Below are positions 9,180 to 17,169 of a DNA stretch of 64,000 nt, piece by piece. Source of the DNA: Bacillota bacterium (GTDB lineage: Bacteria > Bacillota > Clostridia > Christensenellales > UMGS416); contig JAEZSE010000037.1 of NCBI GenBank assembly GCA_023421955.1, positions 106,348 through 170,347 on the forward strand, written 5' to 3'. The position numbers were made by a program, and so were the translations under genes. The notes beneath the pieces are model-generated. The model was not told the origin of the DNA and made no database searches. It saw only the letters and a program-made list of their open reading frames with translations. How positions within the stretch are numbered: the first letter of the stretch is position 1; every line of letters begins with the position of its first letter.

Positions 9180-9469
9180 ATTGACAAGAATTAACATGAT
9201 GAGTCCTCACCCTTTCCCCACAACCATGCACTCACCCCCCGGCCCCCTCTCCCATCTTCAGACACCCTCTCCCCTTACCCCTCCCCCATTACTGGGGGAG
9301 GGGTATATTAGTGTGGGGGCTTGCGCCCCCAATCCCCCGGTCCATATTACGCGATGTTCTCCACCAAGTTTAGCAAGTATCGGGGGGCCGGGGGTTAAGG
9401 CTGCCTTACAGCTTCCCATCCGCCCAATTTAGCTCTATAATGCATTTATTCCATCATACGGGAGCCACT
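9180..9469. repeat. Intergenic repeat cluster (family R2 hairpin and neighbours)
   Basis: Non-coding stretch. At 9278-9303 an 11-bp perfect inverted repeat (CCCCTCCCCCA / TGGGGGAGGGG, loop TTAC) is preceded by ACCCTCTCCCC, the R2 family pattern seen also at 45.65, 48.28, 55.23 and 63.67 kb. A second hairpin, GGGGGC-TTGC-GCCCCC, follows near 9313-9332. No coding potential was seen. Confidence 0.75.
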
Positions 9470-10015
9470 ATGGAGCCGCTGGAGTTCAAGCCAAAGCATT
9501 CCTACCGATTCTGGTTACTGGTTTGCTGGTTATGCTCTTGGTTTTTCTACCGAACCATCCTTGCCAACCGCAGGTATCTGGAAGACCCTTCCTCTCTGCT
9601 TCATAACCTGATCATGCTGGCATTTATAGCTGCATTAACCGCGTTTCTGTTCAGACTCATGGTGAAACGTGTGACCATTGATGAGCGGATTGTCATTGAA
9701 CACTACCTGGCCAAACCAATCGAGCTGGAGCCTGAAGACTTCCTTACCATCTCAGGCAGTGTGATCCATTTGAAGGGCTATACCATTGACACCACACAAT
9801 ACCGCAACGGCAAATAGCTGCTCCGAGCATTTGAAAAGCGGATTGCCGCTGGCCTGCTTCCTTCGGGCGGCGAAGCGCCAGAGGAGCCACAGGAGGAAGA
9901 CGATGGCTGGCGTGGGCGCTTGTTCCGCTGGCTTTACTGGCTGCCGCTGTTGATCTATATCGCGGCATCCCTTTTGCTTGGGAATATCAAAGGCATTCAG
10001 CTGCGGCGTATATAG
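9470..10015 (+). pseudogene. Membrane protein, first of three tandem paralogs, interrupted by in-frame TAG
   Basis: From ATG 9470 (GGAG seven bases upstream) the frame runs 115 residues with two membrane helices and a strand-rich segment (RVTIDERIVIEHYLAKP), then meets TAG at 9815-9817. The same frame continues for 65 codons, giving LLRAFEKRIAAGLL, an acidic linker and a third helix before TAG at 10013. The interrupted point aligns with the paralog at 10824-11441 (GYTLNLEEYENKQELWAVF against GYTIDTTQYRNGK-stop-LLRAF), so the full gene would be ~181 codons. TAG is an ordinary stop elsewhere in the window, so a nonsense mutation is more likely than recoding. The family is unknown. Confidence 0.75.
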
Positions 10016-10143
10016 ATACAGTGGCTTTACTGCTTCTTTCGGCTTGGTGCCTTGGGTGCCTTTGGTTTGAAGGCAAACAGGAGCGCAATATATGAGCAAT
10101 CCGTGCTCTGCCAACAAGCCTTAAGTTTGAAAGGGAGGTGTGT

Positions 10144-10794
10144 ATGGAAGACAAGTCCGAAGCAGCAGTCTTCAAGCCCCGGTATTCCATCGGCCACTGG
10201 CTGCAACTGGCCCACACACCGGCAATGATGGTGATACTGTTGGTCATTGACGGGAGCTTTGACCGCATGGACCAGGATTACTGGCAGGCCGCGTCACCGG
10301 CAGTATTCCTGACATATGGGCTGCTCGCCATGCTGTGGGTGCTTGAGATACTGATCTTTCTTGCCGACGGACACATCAAGTCAATCCTGATCAATGAAAC
10401 AGGCTTTGAGCTTGTCAGGCCGTTGGGCAGAAAAATCCGCGCCGATGCATCACAGGTAGCATGGATGGATGACCGGTTGAGGCTTGGGTATCGCACCTTT
10501 GTAATGTCTCATGTGCGCAACACTGGTGATCTGGTGAATCTGCTGCCAGCAGACTCGCAGCAAGAAATGCCGGAAGACCAGAGTTGGTTCCGGCGGCTAG
10601 AGGCCAGCCGGTGGTACAACGGCATTGTCATCCTCGTGGTGCTGGTGATCGCCGGCATCATACTGGTATGGGGAATCCTGAAGCTCAATGGGGCATTCGA
10701 CAATCCGCCGGAGATCGGTCTTCGGGAGTTGGACTGGTTTCTTGCACTGATCGACTGCATGGGTCTTATCTACTTGATCAAACTGCTGGTGTAA
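10144..10794 (+). CDS. Membrane protein of unknown family, second tandem paralog
   Basis: A 216-residue protein with two N-terminal helices (about residues 25-45 and 60-85), a soluble strand-rich middle (SILINETGFELVRPLGRKI), and two C-terminal helices. The architecture, and weakly the sequence, match the genes on either side. ATG 10144 is chosen because GGGAGG lies five bases upstream. I do not recognise a named family. The middle segment resembles the PH-like domain found between helices in some bacterial membrane proteins, which is inference from pattern only. Confidence 0.6.
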   Translation: MEDKSEAAVFKPRYSIGHWLQLAHTPAMMVILLVIDGSFDRMDQDYWQAASPAVFLTYGLLAMLWVLEILIFLADGHIKSILINETGFELVRPLGRKIRADASQVAWMDDRLRLGYRTFVMSHVRNTGDLVNLLPADSQQEMPEDQSWFRRLEASRWYNGIVILVVLVIAGIILVWGILKLNGAFDNPPEIGLRELDWFLALIDCMGLIYLIKLLV

Positions 10795-10823
10795 CCTTCA
10801 AAATGACATAAGAGGGTGAAAAA

Positions 10824-11441
10824 ATGGAACCAATTGTCTTGCCTTTGAAGGTAAAATCGGAAAACTTCCTGATCATAATCTTTTGGCTTTTCATGATGGT
10901 GGTTATGTTGGTTATCGTGTGCATGGAACTAGGCTCAGAAGATTCACCGTTATTTCCATTTTCAATGCTTTGGGCTGCGCTGGTTAACTTATGGAATCTG
11001 CTGCCGCCGTTGCTTTTCAAGAATATCCGGTTTGACCGTGATGGCATCGTGCTGGAACGCCGCTGGCTGAAGCCGTGGAAACTTCTCTACACCTCCCTAC
11101 AATACATAAGGGGGGATTTATTGGTCTTCAACGGCTACACGTTAAATCTGGAAGAATATGAAAACAAGCAAGAGCTCTGGGCAGTATTTCAACAGTACGC
11201 TGATACCGGCTTGCTTTCATTGCAAAACAACGAAATGAACAAGAAAAAGAAGCGAGATCTGATTGTATCTGGAGTTGTCCTGCTTCTCGCGATTTTAACA
11301 CTAGTTATATATTTCATTTTTAGGGGACATGACAGGCAGTTGGCGCACATTTATGCTACTGCTTTTATTGTCGTTCACATGGTATACCTCGTGGCAACAT
11401 CATTGATCCAGTGGCAAAGACGAGTCCGGCAATTTCAATAA
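10824..11441 (+). CDS. Membrane protein of unknown family, third tandem paralog
   Basis: A 205-residue intact member of the tandem trio: two helices, then a strand-rich domain (NIRFDRDGIVLERRWLKP ... FNGYTLNLEEYEN), a charged linker NEMNKKKKRD, and two C-terminal helices. It starts with MEP like the first paralog and shares the KP..L and GYT......Y.N positions with it. AGAGGGTG precedes the ATG. It is somewhat more AT-rich than its neighbours. The function is unknown; duplication with later decay of the first copy is the simplest reading. Confidence 0.65.
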   Translation: MEPIVLPLKVKSENFLIIIFWLFMMVVMLVIVCMELGSEDSPLFPFSMLWAALVNLWNLLPPLLFKNIRFDRDGIVLERRWLKPWKLLYTSLQYIRGDLLVFNGYTLNLEEYENKQELWAVFQQYADTGLLSLQNNEMNKKKKRDLIVSGVVLLLAILTLVIYFIFRGHDRQLAHIYATAFIVVHMVYLVATSLIQWQRRVRQFQ

Positions 11442-11456
11442 CCCGGCACCAAACGG

Positions 11457-11494
11457 AAACCCGCCCGGCAAAGCGCACAGGCGGGTTTTTGTTT
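11457..11494 (+). terminator. Rho-independent terminator after the paralog trio
   Basis: Stem AACCCGCC / GGCGGGTT with a 13-base loop and a T-rich tail TTTTTGTTT. It lies 16 bp after the last paralog and ahead of the convergent rubrerythrin gene. Confidence 0.8.
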
Positions 11495-11522
11495 CTTCTC
11501 GGGCCACTCGACCGAAGGCCGA

Positions 11523-12071
11523 TTAGTAGTTCTCTGCCTTGATCTCGAAATACGCCCTGGGATGGGCGCACACCGGGCAGACATTGGGTGCTTCCTTGCC
11601 CACATGCAGATGGCCGCAGTTGCGGCACACCCACACGGGCTCGCAGCAGTCGCAATCCACGCTGAACACGGTGTTGTTCTTGATGTTGTCCGCAAGGGTC
11701 TGATAACGCTCCTCGTGGCTGAGCTCGATGGCGGCCACGCCCTCCATCATCTTGGCGATCTCCGGGAAGCCCTCCTCACGGGCGGTCTCGGCGAAGCCCT
11801 TATACATCTCCGTCCACTCATAGTGCTCGCCGGCGATGCAGTCCTGCAGGTTGGTGGCCGTGTTGGGCATGCCGCCGTGCAGCAGCTTGAACCACAGCTT
11901 GGCGTGCTCCCGCTCGTTGCCGGCGGTCTCCTCAAAGATCGCCGCCATCTGCTCATAGCCCTCCTTACGGGCCTGGGAAGCGTAGAACGTATACTTGTTT
12001 CTGGCCTGGGATTCCCCTGCGAACGCCGCCAGCAGGTTGGCCTCGGTCTTGGTTCCCTTCAAATCCTTCAT
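11523..12071 (-). CDS. rbr: Rubrerythrin
   Basis: A 182-residue non-haem iron protein that reduces hydrogen peroxide in anaerobes. The ferritin-like N-terminal domain carries di-iron ligands in FAGESQARNKY, AGNEREHAKLW and IELSHEERY. The C-terminal rubredoxin-like domain has the two cysteine pairs CRNCGHLHVG and CPVCAHPRAYFEI for one Fe. ATG 12071 is used rather than the preceding in-frame TTG; GGGAGA lies upstream. The divergent ACT-like gene lies on the same strand upstream, so the pair may be co-expressed for oxidative stress. Confidence 0.93.
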   Translation of the reverse strand: MKDLKGTKTEANLLAAFAGESQARNKYTFYASQARKEGYEQMAAIFEETAGNEREHAKLWFKLLHGGMPNTATNLQDCIAGEHYEWTEMYKGFAETAREEGFPEIAKMMEGVAAIELSHEERYQTLADNIKNNTVFSVDCDCCEPVWVCRNCGHLHVGKEAPNVCPVCAHPRAYFEIKAENY

Positions 12072-12143
12072 CAATCATTCTCCCTTCGCATGTATTTGAA
12101 AGCGCGGGCCGGTTGGCCCCCGCGTTTCATCGGGTACTATTGG

Positions 12144-12395
12144 TTATTCCAGCGTGATGTGCTTGGCGTTTACGCCGTCCACGCCGTTCAGGCCGTCCAG
12201 TAAATCCTTCACGTCATGATCGGAGCCGCTCACCTGCAAAATGATCAGGCCCTCGTTGCTGCAGGCATCCCCGGTGCCGTCATGCAGACCAATGCGGGCT
12301 TTGATCTGGCAGCCGTTCTCCGTGAGCACATGCTGCACCTTTACGGCGTTGTCACTGCGGCCTTTCAATGTCATCGCGATGATGTTGTGGCTCAT
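12144..12395 (-). CDS. ACT-like small regulator (TM1266 / iron-only hydrogenase system regulator type)
   Basis: An 83-residue protein with a beta-alpha-beta-beta-alpha-beta ACT-like pattern: NIIAMTLKGRSDNAVKVQHVL, then GLIILQVSG and LNGVDGVNAKHITL. Small proteins of this build are annotated as iron-only hydrogenase system regulators (TM1266 family), but the role is unproven. ATG 12395 follows AAGGAGGG at nine bases. An upstream in-frame start at 12503 lacks a ribosome site. Two palindromic sites (12535-12577, 12615-12630) lie upstream of it. Confidence 0.6.
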   Translation of the reverse strand: MSHNIIAMTLKGRSDNAVKVQHVLTENGCQIKARIGLHDGTGDACSNEGLIILQVSGSDHDVKDLLDGLNGVDGVNAKHITLE

Positions 12396-12534
12396 GTGCG
12401 CCCTCCTTGCGGCATTGCCGCTGTTTCGCCAATCCGGCGTATGAAAATGATACACTGCCGCAAACCCACCGTCAAGGGGATGTTTGGAAATCCTGTCAAC
12501 CATAATACAACATATAGTATCAACCGATTAATAA

Positions 12535-12577
12535 GGTAACAACATATTGTAACCATTGGATGCAATCCGTTGTTACC
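12535..12577. promoter_or_regulatory. Inverted repeat with three GGTAACAA-like half-sites
   Basis: GGTAACAAC at 12535-12543 and GTTGTTACC at 12569-12577 are perfect inverse copies; between them TTGTAACC at 12547-12554 is a third half-site. The spacing suits a dimeric repressor. It lies about 140 bp upstream of the ACT-like gene. Confidence 0.5.
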
Positions 12578-12614
12578 AACGTGACATACTTTACCACCAA
12601 AGCGTCGGGCGGGC

Positions 12615-12630
12615 TGTGATTGCGATCACA
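12615..12630. promoter_or_regulatory. CRP/FNR-family-like binding site
   Basis: TGTGAT-TGCG-ATCACA is a six-base perfect palindrome separated by four bases, matching the CRP/FNR superfamily pattern. It lies ~220 bp upstream of the ACT-like/rubrerythrin genes and near the end of the GNAT gene. No CRP/FNR protein gene is in the window, so the assignment rests on the motif alone. Confidence 0.4.
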
Positions 12631-12677
12631 CACCCATCGTCAACATCAGATTATCAGTAACAACAGGCGTCATGTGA

Positions 12678-13127
12678 TCATAACCATCGCACAAACCCGG
12701 TTTTGTCTGCCCGGTTGTAGCCGCAGCGCTCATAAAGCCTGAGCGTGCTGTCCAGCTTGGAGCCGGTCATCAGCATGATCTTGTAGCAACCGCTCTCTTT
12801 GGCGATCTGCGCAGCCCGGTCCATCAGCGCAGAGGCAATGCCCCTGCCCCGGTGATCCCGGTGGGTGACCACATTTTCGACGATGGCATAGGGCCGCATG
12901 TTGTGTGTGAGGTTTTCCACAATCACCAGAGTGACCGAGGCCGCCACCGCGCCGCCCAGCCCGCCCACCAGCAGGTGGTAGCGAGAGTCAGCATGGAAGC
13001 GGGCAAGCATCTCCAGCCAGCGGGCCATATCTTGCGGCTCCTCCGGCGGGTGCGCGGTGAGGTGGTGCTGGTAAAGCTCCAGCAGTGCTTCGGCGTCGCG
13101 GGGTTCGGCCTTGCGGATGGTCAGCAT
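12678..13127 (-). CDS. GNAT family N-acetyltransferase
   Basis: A 149-residue acetyl-CoA-dependent transferase. GNAT motif A is complete: VVTHRDHRGRGIASALMDRA, with the R-G-x-G-I-A acetyl-CoA pyrophosphate loop. LYERCGY near the C terminus matches motif B. The acceptor is unknown. GGGGGAAAG immediately precedes the ATG. No operon partner; the next gene upstream is AT-rich and of other origin. Confidence 0.85.
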   Translation of the reverse strand: MLTIRKAEPRDAEALLELYQHHLTAHPPEEPQDMARWLEMLARFHADSRYHLLVGGLGGAVAASVTLVIVENLTHNMRPYAIVENVVTHRDHRGRGIASALMDRAAQIAKESGCYKIMLMTGSKLDSTLRLYERCGYNRADKTGFVRWL

Positions 13128-13169
13128 CTTTCCCCCAAAAGAAATAATTCCGACACGTGATGATATCCA

Positions 13170-14015
13170 TTACAATGCAGTGCTACGCATCTTGTCCTCT
13201 ATCACAATTCTTGATAATAACTTCATTATAAAAACATCTTCAACTATATCACTAAAATCAACTCCATAGTCAAAAAGCTTTACTTGATCCCGACCATGTG
13301 CAATTCCGCATCTATTCTCATTATATAAGTACCTTTCGATCTCTCCATCTGGGATTTTTAAACTCAGTTTTGCTAACCTTGCGATCGCTTTCTTTTTGTA
13401 TACCGAAAAGACATTGATGCACTTTTCGCTTGTAAAGTCATTTGCTTTTCTATACCCCAAGAAGCCAAATTTATATTCAGTTATCCGACTTATATTTTTG
13501 GATATCCAAGCTTTTCCATTACTATTTGTGGCACTTTCAATAATCCTATAATAATGCAAATATTCTGAAAAGGGATCAAGCTGGCGTAATGCTGATGAAT
13601 AGAGGCTAATCTCCTTGCTTACAGTAGAATATCTTCCACTATAATTGATATTCTTAGAAGTGAAGAATGCGGGATATCGAAACAGTATTACTCCGTAACC
13701 ATACTTGATATCAAAAATCACCTCATAAGCATGATTAAGTAGATTGTTCTGATCGGAGTAGCTTCTAAATATCGGCTTAAATAAAGGAGTGTGGCCTTGA
13801 TACAAGGATACAGGAATTTCATGTTCATAGGCTAAACAATTTGAGATGAATGTTACATACTCTAGAGATAAAGGCGTTTTAGTCAATGGTATAAGAACAA
13901 CAGAATAAGTTGGATGTATCTGATTAAGTGCGACTATTGAATCAATTGTCACATCACCAATACAGTCCGATGAAAGACCGACTAGGTCTATGTAAAACAT
14001 CTTAGTTTTTTTCAT
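13170..14015 (-). CDS. HEPN-domain protein (ApeA/MauJ-like), AT-rich
   Basis: A 281-residue soluble protein. The C-terminal half looks like a HEPN helical domain: PFSEYLHYYRIIE at its start, and near residues 235-240 an R-x4-H motif (NENRCGIAHGRD), the usual HEPN ribonuclease active-site pattern. The N-terminal half is strand-rich and unrecognised. HEPN proteins of this build occur in phage-defence abortive systems; the role here is inferred. The gene is ~35% GC between GC-rich genes and has a weak ribosome site. ATG 14015 is used; ATG 14000 is also possible. Confidence 0.6.
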   Translation of the reverse strand: MKKTKMFYIDLVGLSSDCIGDVTIDSIVALNQIHPTYSVVLIPLTKTPLSLEYVTFISNCLAYEHEIPVSLYQGHTPLFKPIFRSYSDQNNLLNHAYEVIFDIKYGYGVILFRYPAFFTSKNINYSGRYSTVSKEISLYSSALRQLDPFSEYLHYYRIIESATNSNGKAWISKNISRITEYKFGFLGYRKANDFTSEKCINVFSVYKKKAIARLAKLSLKIPDGEIERYLYNENRCGIAHGRDQVKLFDYGVDFSDIVEDVFIMKLLSRIVIEDKMRSTAL

Positions 14016-14099
14016 TCTCAATTCATAATACAATTCTACAACAAAATCAATACCATATTTCAGCTATCGGCATAAAGGATCAGATATAATATTAATCAA

Positions 14100-14933
14100 C
14101 TATTTAGGTTCAGCTTGCTTAATCATATCCGATACCGCCACATCAGGATGGCGGTAATGATAACCAGCCTGGCCGATGCCGGTGGTGATGGCCCCGTTCG
14201 GGCACCAGTTGTAACAGGCCAGGCAGGTTTCACAATGATGGAGCCAAACAGGTGTGCGGTTCTCCATGCGAATGTTGGCCATCGGGCACACTTTTGCGCA
14301 AAGCCCGCAGCCGGTGCAGTTTTGGCTTGCGGAGAAAGTCTTGTCCAGCATGGCGATCATTTGATCGATATGTGTGCCCGGCTTGGCGCCGGAACGCTCC
14401 TCCAGGTTTTTCTGATACGCCCGGTGAAACACAGCCAACATGAGCGAGAAAACTCCTTCAATCAGTGGGTTGGCTATGAACATGCCTTTCCGCCTGCATG
14501 CGGTGTTTTTAACGATCCCCCTGACCCTTGTGGCGCATTGAGTGTAGATCCGGCCGCGCTTTTCACCGGGCTTGTGAAAGGCGTTTTGGGGCATGTGCAC
14601 GCCATAGCCGGCGGCAAGCGCCCCGCCACGGCTTTTGAGGATGGACCGAAGCTCCCGCAACGAGCTGCCCGCCGCACCACCATAGTTGCTCACAGCGAAG
14701 ATGTATTTCCCCCCGATGCCCATCAAGCTACCGGCATACCGCTTGATAACCGGCGGCAGGCCGCCGTAATACACTGGAAACACAATGCCGATCACATCGG
14801 CTTCAGGCTCGGTGCGATGCTCCGCCAGCGCCCTCGTGACAGGCGTGAGGGCTACCCCTGTTGCCTGGGCAAGCCCCCTGGCAATGGCAAAGGAATTCCC
14901 AGTGCCGGAGAAATAGAAGATTTCAGTTGCCAT
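14100..14933 (-). CDS. EFR1-family flavodoxin-ferredoxin fusion
   Basis: A 277-residue electron carrier. The N-terminal flavodoxin-like domain starts IFYFSGTGNSFAIARGLA, the FMN phosphate loop, with PVYYGGLPPVIKRY typical of the EFR1 family. The C-terminal part has two [4Fe-4S] motifs, CTGCGLCAKVCPMANI and CETCLACYNWCPNGAI. It probably shuttles low-potential electrons in the cytoplasm, possibly with the hydrogenase; that link is inference. ATG 14933 is chosen because GGGGGAT precedes it. Confidence 0.88.
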   Translation of the reverse strand: MATEIFYFSGTGNSFAIARGLAQATGVALTPVTRALAEHRTEPEADVIGIVFPVYYGGLPPVIKRYAGSLMGIGGKYIFAVSNYGGAAGSSLRELRSILKSRGGALAAGYGVHMPQNAFHKPGEKRGRIYTQCATRVRGIVKNTACRRKGMFIANPLIEGVFSLMLAVFHRAYQKNLEERSGAKPGTHIDQMIAMLDKTFSASQNCTGCGLCAKVCPMANIRMENRTPVWLHHCETCLACYNWCPNGAITTGIGQAGYHYRHPDVAVSDMIKQAEPK

Positions 14934-15017
14934 CCGATCCCCCATTCTTTGCATCCATACCACAGTAGACAACAATAGAATACCATATCCTCACCCATAT
15001 GTCATAAGTGCCCTACG

Positions 15018-15046
15018 TTGACGGGCATCAAAATCAAGCATATCAT
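15018..15046 (+). promoter_or_regulatory. Promoter of pta
   Basis: TTGACG at 15018-15023 and TATCAT at 15041-15046 with a 17-base spacer, ~43 bp ahead of the pta ATG. Confidence 0.65.
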
Positions 15047-15088
15047 GAATGTAAAGATACATACTGCTACACGAAAGAGGTTGTATCC

Positions 15089-16063
15089 ATGTTGGAAAAC
15101 ATGATCGCCTTTCTGAAAGCCAACAGCCGCGTGATCGCCTTCCCGGAGGGGAAAGACCCCCGGATCCTTGAGGCCACCGCCCGGCTGCACCGGGAAGGCA
15201 TCCTTGCGCCGCTGCTGGTGGGCAGCCGGCTGGAAATTGAGGCGGAGGCCACCAGGCTAGGCGTTTCCGTGGACGGCATTGAGATCATTGATCCGGCCAG
15301 TTCTGACCGGGCCGATGAGATGCTACGGATGATGGTGGAGCTGCGCCGGGGCAAGATGGACGAGGCGGCCTGCGCCGAGGCGCTGCGCCACAGCAACTAT
15401 TTCGCCACGATGCTGGTGGTGATGGGCCTGGCCGACGGCCTGCTGGGGGGCGCCACCTATTCCACGGCGGACACCGTGCGCCCGGCGTTGCAGCTGGTGA
15501 AGACCAGGCCGGGCAGCAGCATTGTGTCCAGCAGCTTCATTCTGCACCGGCATTCCGCTGAAGGCCGCGACGAGCTCTATGCCATGGCGGATTGCGCGAT
15601 CAACCTGGACCCCACCGCCGACGAGCTGGCGGAAATCGCCGTGGAGACGGCGCGGACTGCCCGGGTGTTTGGCATCGATGCCAAAGTGGCACTGCTCTCC
15701 TACAGCACACTGGGCTCCGGCAAGGGCCAGAGTGTGGACAAGGTGCGGCATGCCACAGAGAAACTGAAGGCGATGGATCTGGATTTTCCGGTGGAAGGTG
15801 AGCTGCAGTTTGACGCGGCCTTTGCCCCGGAGGTGGCCGCGACCAAGGCCCCCGGCTCCGCCGTAGCTGGACAGGCCAACACCTTCCTCTTTCCTGATCT
15901 CAACGCCGGCAACATCGGCTACAAGATCGCCCAACGGCTGGGTGGGTTTACCGCATTGGGCCCCATCTTGCAGGGCCTGAACGCGCCGATCAATGACCTT
16001 TCGCGGGGGTGTGTGGCGGAGGAAGTTTATCAGATGGCAATCATCACTGCGGCGATGAAGTAA
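15089..16063 (+). CDS. pta: Phosphate acetyltransferase
   Basis: A 324-residue enzyme converting acetyl-CoA and phosphate to acetyl phosphate and CoA. Recognisable blocks are VIAFPEGKDPRILEA at the start, NYFATMLVVMGLADGLLGGATY, and LLSYSTLGSGKGQSVDKVR. Near the end, FPDLNAGNIGYKIAQRLGG and ALGPILQGLNAPINDLSRGC are diagnostic. ATG 15089 has GAGG eight bases upstream; an in-frame earlier start lies inside the promoter. No acetate kinase gene is adjacent, which is unusual but known. It serves acetate fermentation with ATP formation. Confidence 0.95.
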   Translation: MLENMIAFLKANSRVIAFPEGKDPRILEATARLHREGILAPLLVGSRLEIEAEATRLGVSVDGIEIIDPASSDRADEMLRMMVELRRGKMDEAACAEALRHSNYFATMLVVMGLADGLLGGATYSTADTVRPALQLVKTRPGSSIVSSSFILHRHSAEGRDELYAMADCAINLDPTADELAEIAVETARTARVFGIDAKVALLSYSTLGSGKGQSVDKVRHATEKLKAMDLDFPVEGELQFDAAFAPEVAATKAPGSAVAGQANTFLFPDLNAGNIGYKIAQRLGGFTALGPILQGLNAPINDLSRGCVAEEVYQMAIITAAMK

Positions 16064-16081
16064 AGACTGGCGAGAACGCAA

Positions 16082-16116
16082 GAGCCTGCCGGACCCGGTC
16101 CGGCAGGCTCTTTTTG
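16082..16116 (+). terminator. Rho-independent terminator of pta
   Basis: A strong hairpin with 14-base complementary arms (GAGCCTGCCGGACC and its complement) followed by TTTTT, between pta and a convergent gene. Confidence 0.9.
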
Positions 16117-16126
16117 TGTGCTCTGG

Positions 16127-16819
16127 TCAGCGCTCAAGCAGCGCCTTGCGGAACCGTAGGCTGAACACGGCTGAGACAACAAGCATCGTGCCGCCGAGCA
16201 GCGGATACATCGTGACCGCAAGCACCGCAGCGTTATCGAGCAGGAAACCGAGAGCGGCAACAAGGCTGTTTGCCGCGCAGGCCAGCAGTGAAACCCTGGC
16301 GGCGCGGTTTTCGCATCCCTCCAAGGATACGGCCAGCAACAGGCAGCTGGAACCCAGAAGCACCGTCCAGCCGAGCATATTGACCGCTGACAGCAGCGAG
16401 TGGGGGTTGGCCATCACGATCTGCTCCAAAACTACGCCACCGGCTTCCGCGCCCCACCGCGCAACGGTGAGCTGCACGAAGTAGTTGCCGCCGGAAGCCA
16501 GTGCGAAGAGCCAGGCCAGGGTGGCGCCTGCCCTGGCCGGCACCCTCCGGCTTTCCGGCGCAGCGGCACAGACCACCTCCGCCAGAAGGGCAAACGCAAA
16601 GCAAAACAAGAGCATTCCAGTATAGGAAGCAAGCTTCAGAGTTTGGTCATGACTCTTTATATAGGCCAAATATGGTTCGATGCCAGACCACACAAACAAC
16701 GGGCCGGAACCCATGATGCCTACAAAGCAGCCCACATAGAGCAGGAACATCAAGCCCAGCGTGAGCGAGCTGGCAAAGCCGATCAGATTGGAAACCCTTG
16801 CAGGGTTGTTTTTTTGCAT
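16127..16819 (-). CDS. Integral membrane protein of unknown function
   Basis: A 230-residue protein with about six hydrophobic helices separated by short charged loops (for example PESRRVPARAG). No transporter or enzyme motif is evident. ATG 16819 is chosen over far-upstream frames because AAGGAGTG lies ten bases before it and the hydrophobic protein begins there. It follows the 101-residue membrane gene and an acetyltransferase on the same strand, so the three may be one transcript. Confidence 0.6.
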   Translation of the reverse strand: MQKNNPARVSNLIGFASSLTLGLMFLLYVGCFVGIMGSGPLFVWSGIEPYLAYIKSHDQTLKLASYTGMLLFCFAFALLAEVVCAAAPESRRVPARAGATLAWLFALASGGNYFVQLTVARWGAEAGGVVLEQIVMANPHSLLSAVNMLGWTVLLGSSCLLLAVSLEGCENRAARVSLLACAANSLVAALGFLLDNAAVLAVTMYPLLGGTMLVVSAVFSLRFRKALLER

Positions 16820-16857
16820 GCGAAACACACTCCTTCCAATTTTCAAAACGCGAACGG

Positions 16858-17163
16858 TCAAACCGGCAGCGCCTCCGGGAGTTTGAAGGAATGGTGGAGC
16901 AGCAAAATCCGGATGTTTCTGCGAGATATCACGCGCAATGTGGCAATGATGTGGTGCAGGAAGAGGAGGACTCCCATCCCGTTGACCGGGATTGCACAAG
17001 TGAGGGCCGGTTCTGAGGGTAAACCACCCACCAGCCCAGCAAAAAGAAGATACAACCGCCACGGAGCTATGCGCCCCCTGCGGCGCAGTAAAGCATGAGC
17101 AAGCAGCCCCATCGGGACCGCCGCCAGCAGAATCAGTGCAAATTGGAGGGCAGCAGAGCTCAT
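16858..17163 (-). CDS. Small hypothetical membrane protein (101 aa)
   Basis: The frame begins six bases after the stop of the upstream acetyltransferase, with GGAAGG ten bases before the ATG. It encodes an N-terminal helix (LQFALILLAAVPMGLLAHALL), a short basic loop, and a second hydrophobic stretch, then a less convincing tail. The N-terminal half looks genuine; the C-terminal 35 residues have unusual composition, so a frameshift or truncation of a longer protein is possible. No family recognised. Confidence 0.4.
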   Translation of the reverse strand: MSSAALQFALILLAAVPMGLLAHALLRRRGRIAPWRLYLLFAGLVGGLPSEPALTCAIPVNGMGVLLFLHHIIATLRVISRRNIRILLLHHSFKLPEALPV

Positions 17164-17169
17164 TTGCGA

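Noticed and set aside
9815..9817. Amber codon considered as pyrrolysine or recoded codon
   Set aside because: TAG ends several other genes in the window normally, and no recoding signal or Pyl gene is visible; nonsense mutation is simpler.
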